Below, piece by piece: positions 52,092 to 59,544 of a stretch of 64,000 nucleotides of DNA. Below the pieces are notes generated by a model. It made no database searches. It was not told where the DNA came from and worked only from the letters and a program-made list of their open reading frames with translations. Source of the stretch: Halalkalibacter krulwichiae (GTDB taxonomy: Bacteria; Bacillota; Bacilli; Bacillales; Bacillaceae_D); assembly GCF_002109385.1 (NCBI RefSeq), contig NZ_CP020814.1, positions 374,001-438,000 of the forward strand, in the 5' to 3' direction. Both the position numbers and the translations under genes were made by a program. The stretch's first letter is position 1, and the number at the start of each line of letters is the position of its first letter.

Positions 52092-52266
52092 AGGATATAA
52101 ACCTGTAGAATATGCAAAAATCCCTGATTTTGACCAATCTACACACTATGCGGCACAAGTGTCTCCTGTAGAGGAAGAGGTACGGATCTTTGTAGATGTA
52201 GAAATTAAAGAACTAGAAAACGTTGACGAAGGTGAAGGATTTGACGAAATGGCAGAATTTAATTGA
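52033..52266 (+). CDS. Small acidic protein overlapping the RT gene (77 aa)
   Basis: MQKYGMLVDENLLLSSRQLE..., overlaps the RT by 59 bp in another frame; strongly acidic C-terminus (VDVEIKELENVDEGEGFDE). Typical of small proteins at the tail-to-lysis junction. Not an Avd: it is not helical or basic. Confidence 0.6.
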   Translation: MQKYGMLVDENLLLSSRQLEGYKPVEYAKIPDFDQSTHYAAQVSPVEEEVRIFVDVEIKELENVDEGEGFDEMAEFN

Positions 52267-52384
52267 GGTTATCCAGCAACAAGATGAACTTATTATGCAA
52301 CAGAGCAAAACAATTATTGAGCTGGTTAATCAGAATGTAGAGCAGGAACAAATGATTAATGAGTTGATGGAAAAACCCAACTAA
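52232..52384 (+). CDS. Small coiled-coil protein (50 aa)
   Basis: GTG start within the previous gene. MKDLTKWQNLIEVIQQQDEL then MQQSKTIIELVNQNVEQEQM, amphipathic helices. XkdX-like small tail proteins sit in this position; assignment is tentative. Confidence 0.5.
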   Translation: MKDLTKWQNLIEVIQQQDELIMQQSKTIIELVNQNVEQEQMINELMEKPN

Positions 52385-52432
52385 CGACGAAGCGTTAGTT
52401 GAAGAAGAAGCATCTTAAAAAAGGTGCTTCTT
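52379..52432 (+). terminator. Two tandem hairpins after the tail/DGR operon
   Basis: AACTAACG/CGTTAGTT (52379-52400) and AAGAAGCATC/GGTGCTTCTT (52405-52432). The end of the late transcript. Confidence 0.65.
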
Positions 52433-52459
52433 ATGTTTAGTAAGAGGCGATGATCTAAA

Positions 52460-52612
52460 ATGCTAAGAAGTGCCGTAAACGAAGTGAGTAGGTTTACTTT
52501 GGAGAATGGGGATACTGTTGTTACTTATGAGGATTCAATGGCCGGTTGTTTCATTTCTGTAGTCTTTAATAAAGAAAAGCAAACAGTAGCTATAAGCTGT
52601 TCAAAAGAATAA
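52460..52612 (+). CDS. Small protein (50 aa)
   Basis: MLRSAVNEVSRFTLENGDTV...GCFISVVFNKEKQTVAISCSKE. Beta-rich, small; unknown. A weak binding site only. Confidence 0.4.
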   Translation: MLRSAVNEVSRFTLENGDTVVTYEDSMAGCFISVVFNKEKQTVAISCSKE

Positions 52613-52695
52613 AATACTAGTTCTAATCACCTTTCCAGAATTTTGATATTTTGCTATGCTAGTTTAGTATAAATTGGGCGAAGGTGGTTTTTATT

Positions 52696-53541
52696 TTGAG
52701 CTTATTTGAATGGCTTTCAGATTCCAAAACCTACAAGAAGTTAGATGAATCATTTTCAAATCAAGTAAGTAATCTTAATCCTGATACAGTTCTTATTTTG
52801 CTCAACGCCTTTTTGTGGATAGCGATTTTTATATTTATTGTGTATTGGGGCGTTAAAATATATAAAATCGCAAAAACACCAGGTAAAGATCTAATTAAGA
52901 AATACAAAGAAAATCTGCAAAGAACTAGCGATGATTCTAAACAGAAATCGATAATTCTTACTTTGATTGATCAAGTTAATGACGAGATTAAAGACCTAGT
53001 TTCTTTAGATGATCAAAAGACTGATTTAGTTCATGAACATGGTAAAAAGGTGCTTAATTTTACAACAACCCAGGTTCCTCTTTCGTTAAAAAGCACCAAA
53101 AGTATAAATCATCGTTGTGCAGTTTTTGTTTTAGATGAAGAAGATCCTTCAAAGCTTAAAATATTTGAAGGTTGCGGATACAGTATTAAGGGTAAAGAAA
53201 AATTAAGGTTAGATAGCAAGGAAAGTATTGCAGGAAAAGCATTCACCAGCGGAGAATATCAATATGAAAAAGACCTAACAAAAAGTAAGGATTTTAAGCC
53301 GCATCCCAAAGCGACAAAGGAGTACTTTTCCTTACTCTGCTATCCTGTTGTTGTTAATGAGAAGGTTGTTGCTGTACTAAGTATTGATGGGTCTGTTAAA
53401 GATTGTTTTACAAAAGACGACATTGCATATGTCAAAATGTTTTCAAATCTAGTAGGTATTACATTGAGCGTAATGAAGTATAATGTAACTAACCAAAAAG
53501 AGAGGGGAGATATCGATGGCGAAATACAGAACACTGGATGA
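52696..53541 (+). CDS. Membrane-anchored GAF-domain protein
   Basis: About 281 aa. TTG 52696 is 8 bases after AAGGTGG; a GTG at 52684 is also in frame. Residues about 35-60 form one membrane helix (LILLNAFLWIAIFIFIVYWGV), then a helical linker, then a GAF-like sensor domain (HRCAVFVLDEEDPSKLKIFEGCGYSI, GKAFTSGEYQYE, YFSLLCYPVVVNEKVVAVLSIDG). TTGATA and TATAAA upstream suggest its own promoter. A cytoplasmic sensor in a prophage is unusual; possibly defence or exclusion. Confidence 0.8.
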   Translation: MSLFEWLSDSKTYKKLDESFSNQVSNLNPDTVLILLNAFLWIAIFIFIVYWGVKIYKIAKTPGKDLIKKYKENLQRTSDDSKQKSIILTLIDQVNDEIKDLVSLDDQKTDLVHEHGKKVLNFTTTQVPLSLKSTKSINHRCAVFVLDEEDPSKLKIFEGCGYSIKGKEKLRLDSKESIAGKAFTSGEYQYEKDLTKSKDFKPHPKATKEYFSLLCYPVVVNEKVVAVLSIDGSVKDCFTKDDIAYVKMFSNLVGITLSVMKYNVTNQKERGDIDGEIQNTG

Positions 53542-53683
53542 AGCCAGAAAAGCCTATTTAAATGGAAAATTGACCCCCGAAGAGTATGCAGCGCATTTAA
53601 AGAAAAATTTACTTGCAGATAATAATCGCCGTGAATTTGATAGGAAGTCAAAAAGAATTGAACGTAAACTTGAACTAGTTTAA
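53516..53683 (+). CDS. Small partner of the GAF protein (55 aa)
   Basis: MAKYRTLDEARKAYLNGKLTPEEYAAHLKKNL..., ATG after GAGGGGAG, overlaps the GAF gene by 26 bp. Basic, helical tail. Probably translated with the GAF protein. Unknown. Confidence 0.6.
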   Translation: MAKYRTLDEARKAYLNGKLTPEEYAAHLKKNLLADNNRREFDRKSKRIERKLELV

Positions 53684-53688
53684 CGACT

Positions 53689-53722
53689 AAAGAGCCACAG
53701 AATTATTCTGTAGGCTCTTTTT
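53689..53722. terminator. Bidirectional terminator
   Basis: AAAGAGCC/GGCTCTTT with inner ACAGAAT/ATTCTGT pairing, T-run on the plus side and A-run on the minus side. It ends the GAF operon and overlaps the end of the minus-strand XRE gene. Confidence 0.7.
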
Positions 53723-53915
53723 CGTGTTTGAGTAAGTCACCAGGGCTAACATCAAGATAAGTACAGAGCTTGTCTAGTAACTCCCTAGGATACCTTTCTA
53801 ATTCATCGTTATATAGTTGCCTAATCGATTCTAGTCTGTGATTGATATCTCTGGAAACTTGGCGCAATGACAACTCTCTTTCATCAAGCAAGGCCTTTAA
53901 ATTTGATTTAATCAT
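53703..53915 (-). CDS. XRE-type repressor beside the second recombinase (70 aa)
   Basis: MIKSNLKALLDERELSLRQVSRDI and DELERYPRELLDKLCTYLDVSPGDLL: short XRE fold of the YozG/YcaQ-like group. Divergent from the recombinase gene; three related sites lie between them, so it very likely represses that gene and itself. Confidence 0.8.
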   Translation of the reverse strand: MIKSNLKALLDERELSLRQVSRDINHRLESIRQLYNDELERYPRELLDKLCTYLDVSPGDLLKHEKEPTE

Positions 53916-53945
53916 AATAACACCTCCTCCCTTAATTATAAATGT

Positions 53946-54024
53946 CTCGTAAAAAGTGTCAATAATTTATTGACTCGTAAAAAGTGACATGTTACTATTA
54001 AGTCACGTTAAACGAGTCAAAAAG
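53946..54024. promoter_or_regulatory. Operator repeats and promoter of the second recombinase
   Basis: CTCGTAAAAAGTGTCA (53946-53961) and CTCGTAAAAAGTGACA (53974-53989), 28 bp apart, and an inverted ACGAGTC further on. The rightward promoter TTGACT (53970-53975), 17-base spacer, TACTAT (53993-53998) has the second repeat inside it. Confidence 0.7.
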
Positions 54025-54036
54025 GGAGGGCTTATT

Positions 54037-54879
54037 ATGAAACTATCAAATCTCTGGTCGGTTTATGAAATGGACAAGCGTACACAAGGGTACTCGAAGC
54101 ACACGTTACAAGCCTATGCTATTCAGTTTAGATTATTAGTTGAAGCGTTAGAGGATATGAACATCGAGGAAATAACGGTATTCCACTTAAAGCAATACAT
54201 TGCCGCACATGCGGATCGACTCAAGACCAGTAGCCTGGAACATCGAATTAAAACAATGAGATCTCTTTTTCGTTACGCGAATGAAGAGGGGATTATCGAA
54301 ACGAATCCTGCTGCTAGACTTAAGTTTCCTAAACAAGGTGCAAGGGTGCCTAAATTTTTAAAAGAAGAAACGATTGAGTTGCTTAGAATCGGTTCTAAAA
54401 CTGCTCTGGAATCAACACTTATTGAGTTTATGTATTCAGCTGGTGTGCGGATCGGGGAAGTGTACAGATTGAATCGTGATGACTTCAACTTCTCTGACCG
54501 CTCCGTCATCGTGAGAGGGAAGGGAGATAAAGAGAGGGAAGTTTATTTCTCAAAACGTGCTGAGATATGGATCAAGCGTTACCTCAAAGAAAGACAGGAT
54601 GAAGATCCAGCTTTTATTGTCACTGAGCGCAATCCACACAGAAGAATGAGTATCGCTCAGATTCGTTATGTAGTAAAAAGGATTGCGAAGCGTGCTGGAG
54701 TGGACGAGAACGTGTACCCACACAAATTAAGACACACTTACGCTACGCACTTAGTTAACCGCGGTGCACCTATAGAAGTTATCCAACAATTCCTAGGTCA
54801 TAGCAAAACCGAAACAACTATGATCTATGCTCATTTATCCGGTGAACACAGAAGAGAAGTTTATAGAAAGTATTTTTAG
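54037..54879 (+). CDS. Second tyrosine recombinase (XerC/D-like)
   Basis: 280 aa; ATG after AAAGGGAGGG. Core-binding region (WSVYEMDKRTQGYSKHTLQAYAIQF) and catalytic domain with R in AGVRIGEVYRL, HKLRHTYATHLVNRG, LGHSKTETTMIYAHL. More like XerC/D and phage-plasmid resolvases than like Int: no arm-binding domain. Sits between the tail and lysis modules. It may resolve dimers or serve an inversion; no invertible repeats were found nearby. Confidence 0.88.
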   Translation: MKLSNLWSVYEMDKRTQGYSKHTLQAYAIQFRLLVEALEDMNIEEITVFHLKQYIAAHADRLKTSSLEHRIKTMRSLFRYANEEGIIETNPAARLKFPKQGARVPKFLKEETIELLRIGSKTALESTLIEFMYSAGVRIGEVYRLNRDDFNFSDRSVIVRGKGDKEREVYFSKRAEIWIKRYLKERQDEDPAFIVTERNPHRRMSIAQIRYVVKRIAKRAGVDENVYPHKLRHTYATHLVNRGAPIEVIQQFLGHSKTETTMIYAHLSGEHRREVYRKYF

Positions 54880-54928
54880 AGTCCTAGCCAGGGCTCTTTT
54901 TTATTTCGATGAATTCAGAGGTGATGTT

Positions 54929-55240
54929 GTGGAATATCAAATTGCGAGTGAAATAGCAACCAGCCAAGCTGTGTGGGCGATTTTATGTATCGTTCTTGCA
55001 GCTTATTTTATTAGGGAAACACGCAAGGAAAAAGCCGAAAGTGAAACTAGACTACTTATGATGCATGAAGAACAAAGAAAAGAGTCCGCGCAACGAGAAA
55101 AGAATCTAATGGAACATTTAAAACGTTCGAACGCTAGCCAAGAGAAAACATCGGAAACATTGGAGCAAATCCAATTTTCCCTAACCTCATTAGAAAATCG
55201 AATGGATCGGGTTGAAAAACATTACACAGAGCGTAGCTAA
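54929..55240 (+). CDS. BhlA/UviB-type holin-like protein
   Basis: 103 aa from GTG 54929 (GAGGTGA 5 bases upstream). One membrane helix (AVWAILCIVLAAYFI) near the N-terminus, then a long charged coiled coil (RKEKAESETRLLMMHEEQRK). This is the BhlA/UviB family, which acts as holin or antibacterial protein. First gene of the lysis module. Confidence 0.85.
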   Translation: MEYQIASEIATSQAVWAILCIVLAAYFIRETRKEKAESETRLLMMHEEQRKESAQREKNLMEHLKRSNASQEKTSETLEQIQFSLTSLENRMDRVEKHYTERS

Positions 55241-55279
55241 TGCTGCGCTTTTTCTATTTCATTGAGAGGAGGTGTGGAA

Positions 55280-55510
55280 ATGGGTAAACAAACCGTTATT
55301 CGAATTATCGTATTCGCTTTAGCTTGGGTTAACACTCTTCTAGCCAATACAGTTTATGACCTATCGTGGATTAATGAAGAGTCTGTATCGTTATTTGTAG
55401 CATTTGTTTGGTCTATGTGGACAGGTTGGAAAGATAATGACATTCGTAAAAAGACTATTGAAAATAAGGCTAAGTTAAAAGAATTAGAGGAGATGAAGAA
55501 TAATGACTAA
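55280..55510 (+). CDS. Phage holin (SPP1-like)
   Basis: 76 aa: MGKQTVIRIIVFALAWVNTLLA and SVSLFVAFVWSMWTGWKDND, two membrane helices, then a charged tail. AGGAGGTG before ATG. Pattern of small phage holins such as SPP1 gp26, making pores for the endolysin encoded with an 8-nt overlap. Confidence 0.85.
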   Translation: MGKQTVIRIIVFALAWVNTLLANTVYDLSWINEESVSLFVAFVWSMWTGWKDNDIRKKTIENKAKLKELEEMKNND

Positions 55511-56435
55511 AATTATTGATATCAGAAACGAAACCCCTAAACGATCTACACGTGCTGAGTCTCGAATTAAAAAAATCGCTCGCCATCACTCAGCCACACT
55601 AACAGGGGACTTTTGGTCCTTCTGGAACGGTAGATGGAAAGGACTAGGCTGGTTAACGGGTGGTTACCATGAGATTATCTTTCCAGATGGGACGGTTCAA
55701 CTCTGTTATGATTCTACCGTTATTACAAATGGGGTAAAAGACCACAACACTGTCACGTATCACATTTGTATGGTTGGTAACGGCTCATTTACAGACGCCC
55801 AAGAAAAGGCATGGGAAGAACGTTGTAAGCTTGCTATGAAGCGTTTTGGATTGAAAGAAAGTGATGTTCTAGGTCATAAAGAATTTAGTGGTCAAAACAC
55901 AGCGTGCCCTGGCATTGATATGAACAAAGTGAGAGCATCACTTAAAGGGAATAAAGTAGAAGTGAAGGAAGAAGTTATTAAAGAAGTAGTTAAGCCGGTT
56001 GTAAAAGGGGTTCAAACGTCTTCACAACGAGTTTTAAGGAACGTTAGACCATTTATGACAGGAGAGGATGTAAAAGTCGTTCAACGTGCTGTAGGAGCTA
56101 AAGTGGATGGTTTCTATGGGGATGAAACAGAACGTCTTGTTAGAGCATTCCAAGAGCAGCACAACCTCATAATCGATGGAATAGCAGGACCTCAAGTCTT
56201 TAATGCTATCAAAGCCGGTAAGAAACTTTCTAAACCTAAATACAGTCGTTTATTACGTGTGGCTTCTCCTATGATGAGAGGAAAAGACGTTGAAGCCGTT
56301 CAAACAGCTCTAGGAGTAGCTATTGATGGTTGGTATGGTCCAGTAACAGAAGGAGCAGTTAAAGACTTCCAACGTTCTCAAGGGATCGCTGTAGATGGTA
56401 TTGTAGGTCCTCAAACTTGGAGTAAATTGTTCTAA
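55503..56435 (+). CDS. Endolysin: N-acetylmuramoyl-L-alanine amidase with two PG-binding domains
   Basis: 310 aa. Amidase_2 domain (residues about 20-150): IKKIARHHSAT, GLGWLTGGYHEII, HNTVTYHICMVGNG, GHKEFSGQNTACPG with the zinc histidines and Cys. Two peptidoglycan-binding repeats follow (MTGEDVKVVQRAVGAKVDGFYGDE; MRGKDVEAVQTALGVAIDGWYGP). No signal peptide, so export relies on the holins upstream. Confidence 0.95.
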   Translation: MTKIIDIRNETPKRSTRAESRIKKIARHHSATLTGDFWSFWNGRWKGLGWLTGGYHEIIFPDGTVQLCYDSTVITNGVKDHNTVTYHICMVGNGSFTDAQEKAWEERCKLAMKRFGLKESDVLGHKEFSGQNTACPGIDMNKVRASLKGNKVEVKEEVIKEVVKPVVKGVQTSSQRVLRNVRPFMTGEDVKVVQRAVGAKVDGFYGDETERLVRAFQEQHNLIIDGIAGPQVFNAIKAGKKLSKPKYSRLLRVASPMMRGKDVEAVQTALGVAIDGWYGPVTEGAVKDFQRSQGIAVDGIVGPQTWSKLF

Positions 56436-56466
56436 TAAAAAACTTCTTATTTATTGTGGGGTGCAA

Positions 56467-56497
56467 AAATGAGTCTCAGTGATTACGAGACTCATTT
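56467..56497. terminator. Convergent terminator
   Basis: AAATGAGTCTC and GAGACTCATTT form a perfect 11-bp stem, loop of 9. It separates the endolysin from the minus-strand PIN gene. Confidence 0.75.
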
Positions 56498-57355
56498 AGC
56501 TTCTTTTTTTATAAGTGTGAAGGAATTAATATCTATAAAGTCATTTGGCTTCGCATTCATTAAAAATTTACGAGTAATTGCATAACTATTTCCATAGATG
56601 TTGAGATTAGGATAATTTAAAAATCCTTTGTCATGACTTAGAATATCATTGACTCCAATTGAGTTAGCAATAGCAACATGTTTTGCGTCTTCGATACTTC
56701 CACCATAAGTTGAATACAATGTTTCAGCTGACCTATGAACAACAGTATCATTATAATCATTTGCAGTTACTTCTAAACCTAAGTTCTCTAAAAGCGAAAA
56801 AAGCTCATCTCGTTTTTGGAGAACAGATTTATTCAATTGACTAGATTGATATGAGGTCATTTTATTTTCTGCCATTTTCCAACTTGGTGTGTTGCCGCGC
56901 TTTGTTATACCATTCAAATCTGCATATTTACTATATTCTGAAGCGTGTAGAACTCTCGTAACTTCCTGTTTAGTATGTGAAGACCAAAAAATTACACCGT
57001 CTTGTTGAGTCACGCTAGTTAGAAAAGACTTTACTAAATCACTATTTTCACGATCTAGAGCTATGTCTATAATTGGATTCGCATCTAAATATATAGTCTC
57101 TGGATAAGGAATTGTGGTATTTCCCCAATTAGCATCGTTAATACTAAAAACAACAGATTTTTTTTCGTTACTCATCAGTAAAGGAACCACCCTCGTGCTT
57201 TCGTACCATTCTATTGCATCAGGATGGATACTCAGTTGAAAGTTATTTAGATTTTCAAATATTTGTTTTTTATTTTTATCATTTAATGCTTTTTGTTTTT
57301 TAAATCGGTTTATTAATTCTTTTCTTTTTTCTATAGGTTGGATCCTTTTTTCCAT
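56492..57355 (-). CDS. PIN-domain protein (287 aa), prophage cargo
   Basis: N-terminal basic helix, then a PIN nuclease fold from residue about 86: ETIYLDANPIIDIAL (Asp91), SSHTKQEVTRVL (Glu131), SIEDAKHVAIANSIGVNDIL (Asp223) and LSHDKGFLNYPNL (Asp242), the four-acidic-residue layout of PIN ribonucleases. Longer than VapC (about 130 aa), with an extra N-terminal half. Co-transcribed with the 197 aa gene upstream. Defence or toxin-type role is inferred. Confidence 0.75.
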   Translation of the reverse strand: MEKRIQPIEKRKELINRFKKQKALNDKNKKQIFENLNNFQLSIHPDAIEWYESTRVVPLLMSNEKKSVVFSINDANWGNTTIPYPETIYLDANPIIDIALDRENSDLVKSFLTSVTQQDGVIFWSSHTKQEVTRVLHASEYSKYADLNGITKRGNTPSWKMAENKMTSYQSSQLNKSVLQKRDELFSLLENLGLEVTANDYNDTVVHRSAETLYSTYGGSIEDAKHVAIANSIGVNDILSHDKGFLNYPNLNIYGNSYAITRKFLMNAKPNDFIDINSFTLIKKEAK

Positions 57356-57377
57356 ATCACAACCTCTTTCTATATTA

Positions 57378-57971
57378 TTATTTATACATTTTCTTTGATA
57401 ATTTGACTAAGTCTGTTTGAAAAATATCTAACATTCCGCTGATTGACTTGCTAATTTCTGTAATGTTTTTAACATCGTAAGTGAGCAATTGTGCTCTCAG
57501 AAATATATTATTTTCATTTCTTATGTAAGGTTCAAGAAATAAATCGCCCTCATAATCTTCAGTATTAACAATAAACCTTTGTCCTACACCTTTTATATAT
57601 GTAGGAAGGTCATCCTGAATGACACTAAATTTATTTAAAGATTGTTGAAGTGAATTTTGTTCAACGAAATCTGTTCCTTCCATTTTTAGCTCTACCCGGC
57701 CAACTTCTTCAAATTCTAGCAAATCATTTACATCTTTTAGGATTGAAGCAATATATTGAATGTCAATATTATTTAATTTACCTGAGTAAACATATGTAAT
57801 TTGTCCAGGAGCAATTGCTACTGCGTCTGTAGCACCTCTAAAAAATAGCGCACCGTTTTGTTCCTGAAAGTCAGGGAAATCCTTAAGTACTGATCGTAAT
57901 TTTAATTTATCTACAGAAAAATCTTTAATTTCATTCAAAATAAAGTTGAAGTTTGCATTTAAAATATTCAT
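57378..57971 (-). CDS. Unknown partner of the PIN gene (197 aa)
   Basis: Not recognised. MNILNANFNFILNEIKDFSVD..., mixed alpha/beta, ending in a helical DIFQTDLVKLSKKMYK. GGAGG lies 6 bases before ATG. It starts the operon and sits 22 bp before the PIN gene, so an antitoxin, sensor or specificity partner is plausible. AT-rich compared with the structural genes, suggesting a later gain. Confidence 0.7.
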   Translation of the reverse strand: MNILNANFNFILNEIKDFSVDKLKLRSVLKDFPDFQEQNGALFFRGATDAVAIAPGQITYVYSGKLNNIDIQYIASILKDVNDLLEFEEVGRVELKMEGTDFVEQNSLQQSLNKFSVIQDDLPTYIKGVGQRFIVNTEDYEGDLFLEPYIRNENNIFLRAQLLTYDVKNITEISKSISGMLDIFQTDLVKLSKKMYK

Positions 57972-58154
57972 TTAAGCCTCCATTTTGGTGCCTTTTTGTA
58001 ATTATCTTACATTATTTATCTACTTTCATGCAATGAAATTCTATTAGAATAAATATAAATAAAGGACAAACAGAATTTTCATGTCAGATAATCATCTGTA
58101 AATTGTTGAACTTTGTCTCTTTTTGAATATTATTAAGAAAAGGAGGCATGTCTT

Positions 58155-58304
58155 ATGAAAAAAGAATTAAATGATCTTATAGTTGAATTTGAAATGAAAT
58201 TAAAAAGACCTCTAAAAGAGATCGAGGTCAAGGTGCTTGAATTTCTTATCAAGACAGAACCGAAAAATTCATCTGAATCCGATCCTCTTCAATACCTCCA
58301 GTAA
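58155..58304 (+). CDS. Small protein (49 aa)
   Basis: MKKELNDLIVEFEMKLKRPL...EFLIKTEPKNSSES, ATG 7 bases after AGGAGG. Resembles small Bacillus phage proteins of this type. Its end overlaps a minus-strand gene tail to tail. Confidence 0.55.
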   Translation: MKKELNDLIVEFEMKLKRPLKEIEVKVLEFLIKTEPKNSSESDPLQYLQ

Positions 58305-58418
58305 GTCCTTCTTGCTTTTACCTGTCCACAACATTAATTCTTCCATTGTCGGATTTCTCCCTTTAGTTATGTTTACGTTTTGTATGATTTGTTTTACCTT
58401 TCGTTCGATGTCGTTCAT
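58269..58418 (-). CDS. Small protein (49 aa), convergent
   Basis: MNDIERKVKQIIQNVNITKGRNPTMEELMLWTGKSKKDLLEVLKRIGFR: a compact, helical, HTH-like pattern (EELMLWTG..KKDLLEVL). GGAAGAG lies before ATG. Overlaps the previous gene by 36 bp. Confidence 0.5.
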   Translation of the reverse strand: MNDIERKVKQIIQNVNITKGRNPTMEELMLWTGKSKKDLLEVLKRIGFR

Positions 58419-58477
58419 AATTTTCTCTTCCTTTTTGATCGGATAAAAAGAAGAGCCGATTAAGGCTCTTCGTTGCT

Positions 58478-58702
58478 TTAACTAACTTCCTCAAACAACT
58501 CTGCAATATCATGAACATTCAACACATTCATTATTCGTATTAAATATCCCACAGAAGGTGTAGATTTTGCTACTCCGTCAATGTTTTTGCACCAATTAGA
58601 AACTTGGGAACGCTCTGCCTCTATTTGTTCCGCTAACCAAGTTTTAGAAATCCCTTTTGATTTTAAATATATCCCCAATTTGCTCCTGACTTTTATTTTC
58701 AA
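58478..58702 (-). CDS. XRE-type regulator (74 aa)
   Basis: LGIYLKSKGISKTWLAEQIEAERSQVSNWCKN, an HTH, then STPSVGYLIRIMNVLNVHDIAELFEE. Divergent from the ribbon-helix-helix gene at 58875, so it may control the right-end module. Confidence 0.78.
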   Translation of the reverse strand: MKIKVRSKLGIYLKSKGISKTWLAEQIEAERSQVSNWCKNIDGVAKSTPSVGYLIRIMNVLNVHDIAELFEEVS

Positions 58703-58806
58703 ATCAACCAGCCTCTCCTAAAGAAATACCTGGTAATATTATCTCTTATTCTAGCCCGATGAACAATTGAGTAAAAAAGTATACATTTTCGTAAACAATT
58801 TTATAA

Positions 58807-59178
58807 ATGTACGTGCATAAAAGAGATGCGCATTCAATAAACTCTTAATAACTACTTGAGAAGGAGGTAAGAACATGAACGATAAATACATTCGAAAACC
58901 GATAGTATTTAATAGGCGATCCGCTTGGCACATGGAAATCTATACGAGGATTCAAGGGGAGTCAGACAACTTTTCTGGATATGTAATGTCTATTCTAAAA
59001 GAACACTTTGATAGGAAACCCAGATTAGAGAAGAGTCATTATGCAGAGTCAAAAACAATCGATAAAGAGATTGAAAGAAATGGGAAAGAGCATCCGACTT
59101 TGGAGGTTCAACAAGAAATAATAGAAAATATAACTCTTCCCAAACTATTCAGGCCATAATTTTCAAATGTACCTGCAT
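58807..59178. repeat. Paired 12-bp repeats flanking the ribbon-helix-helix gene
   Basis: ATGTACGTGCAT (58807-58818) before the gene and ATGTACCTGCAT (59167-59178) after it. The first is a near-palindrome (ATGyACGTrCAT). The interval between them is the gene; the listed span covers both copies. They could be sites for the RHH protein. Confidence 0.5.
58875..59159 (+). CDS. Ribbon-helix-helix-like protein (94 aa)
   Basis: N-terminal strand and two helices (RKPIVFNRRSAWHMEIYTRIQGESDNFSGYVMSILKEHF) fit a CopG/Arc-type RHH DNA-binding protein; charged tail. AAGGAGGTAAG before ATG. First gene of the right-end module; probably its autoregulator, or a partition or relaxosome accessory. Confidence 0.6.
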   Translation: MNDKYIRKPIVFNRRSAWHMEIYTRIQGESDNFSGYVMSILKEHFDRKPRLEKSHYAESKTIDKEIERNGKEHPTLEVQQEIIENITLPKLFRP

Positions 59179-59195
59179 TTTTGGAATATGGTAAG

Positions 59196-59241
59196 CATAA
59201 AATGTTCCAAAGGAAACTTGTGAACGACGGAACATTTTATG
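59196..59241. repeat. 13-bp perfect inverted repeat (operator or oriT-like)
   Basis: CATAAAATGTTCC (59196-59208) and GGAACATTTTATG (59229-59241), loop of 20 bases, with a partly matching extension (TATGGTAAG against CTTATCCATA). No T-run. Located in the 257-bp gap between the RHH gene and the membrane genes. Confidence 0.6.
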
Positions 59242-59261
59242 AATAGCTTATCCATACCGTT

Positions 59262-59327
59262 TTAGAGCGGCAAACTTCCGATTAGCAAGCCTGTCAGACC
59301 GATAGTTATTAACACAGCTTCAACCAT
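59262..59327 (-). CDS. Possible small hydrophobic peptide (21 aa)
   Basis: MVEAVLITIGLTGLLIGSLPL, with AAAGGAG 9 bases before ATG. Like the small holin-like toxins of Firmicutes, it is a single membrane helix. Very short, so only suggestive. Confidence 0.3.
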   Translation of the reverse strand: MVEAVLITIGLTGLLIGSLPL

Positions 59328-59415
59328 AGTTATTAACTCCTTTCTTGAAGATATTGTCTTCAATTTTATTTTGGTCAAAACGTATAAAATTATACACGAA
59401 AGGGTGTTTTATTTT

Positions 59416-59532
59416 ATGACAGCATCATGGTTATTCTTTATCGGTGTACTTTTCACATGGACTATTTGGGTAGGGTTTGGATTTAAATGGTATGTAAATA
59501 AACACGCGAAGAGAAACAAAAAACTTAGATAA
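59416..59532 (+). CDS. Small membrane protein (38 aa)
   Basis: MTASWLFFIGVLFTWTIWVGFGF then a basic tail (KWYVNKHAKRNKKLR). GAAAGGGTG before ATG. One helix, positive side cytoplasmic. First of three membrane genes. Confidence 0.5.
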   Translation: MTASWLFFIGVLFTWTIWVGFGFKWYVNKHAKRNKKLR

Positions 59533-59544
59533 GGGGTGATCGAG

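Noticed and set aside
58751..58933. 60-codon minus-strand frame
   Set aside because: Antisense to the RHH gene start and the operator region; no ribosome site.
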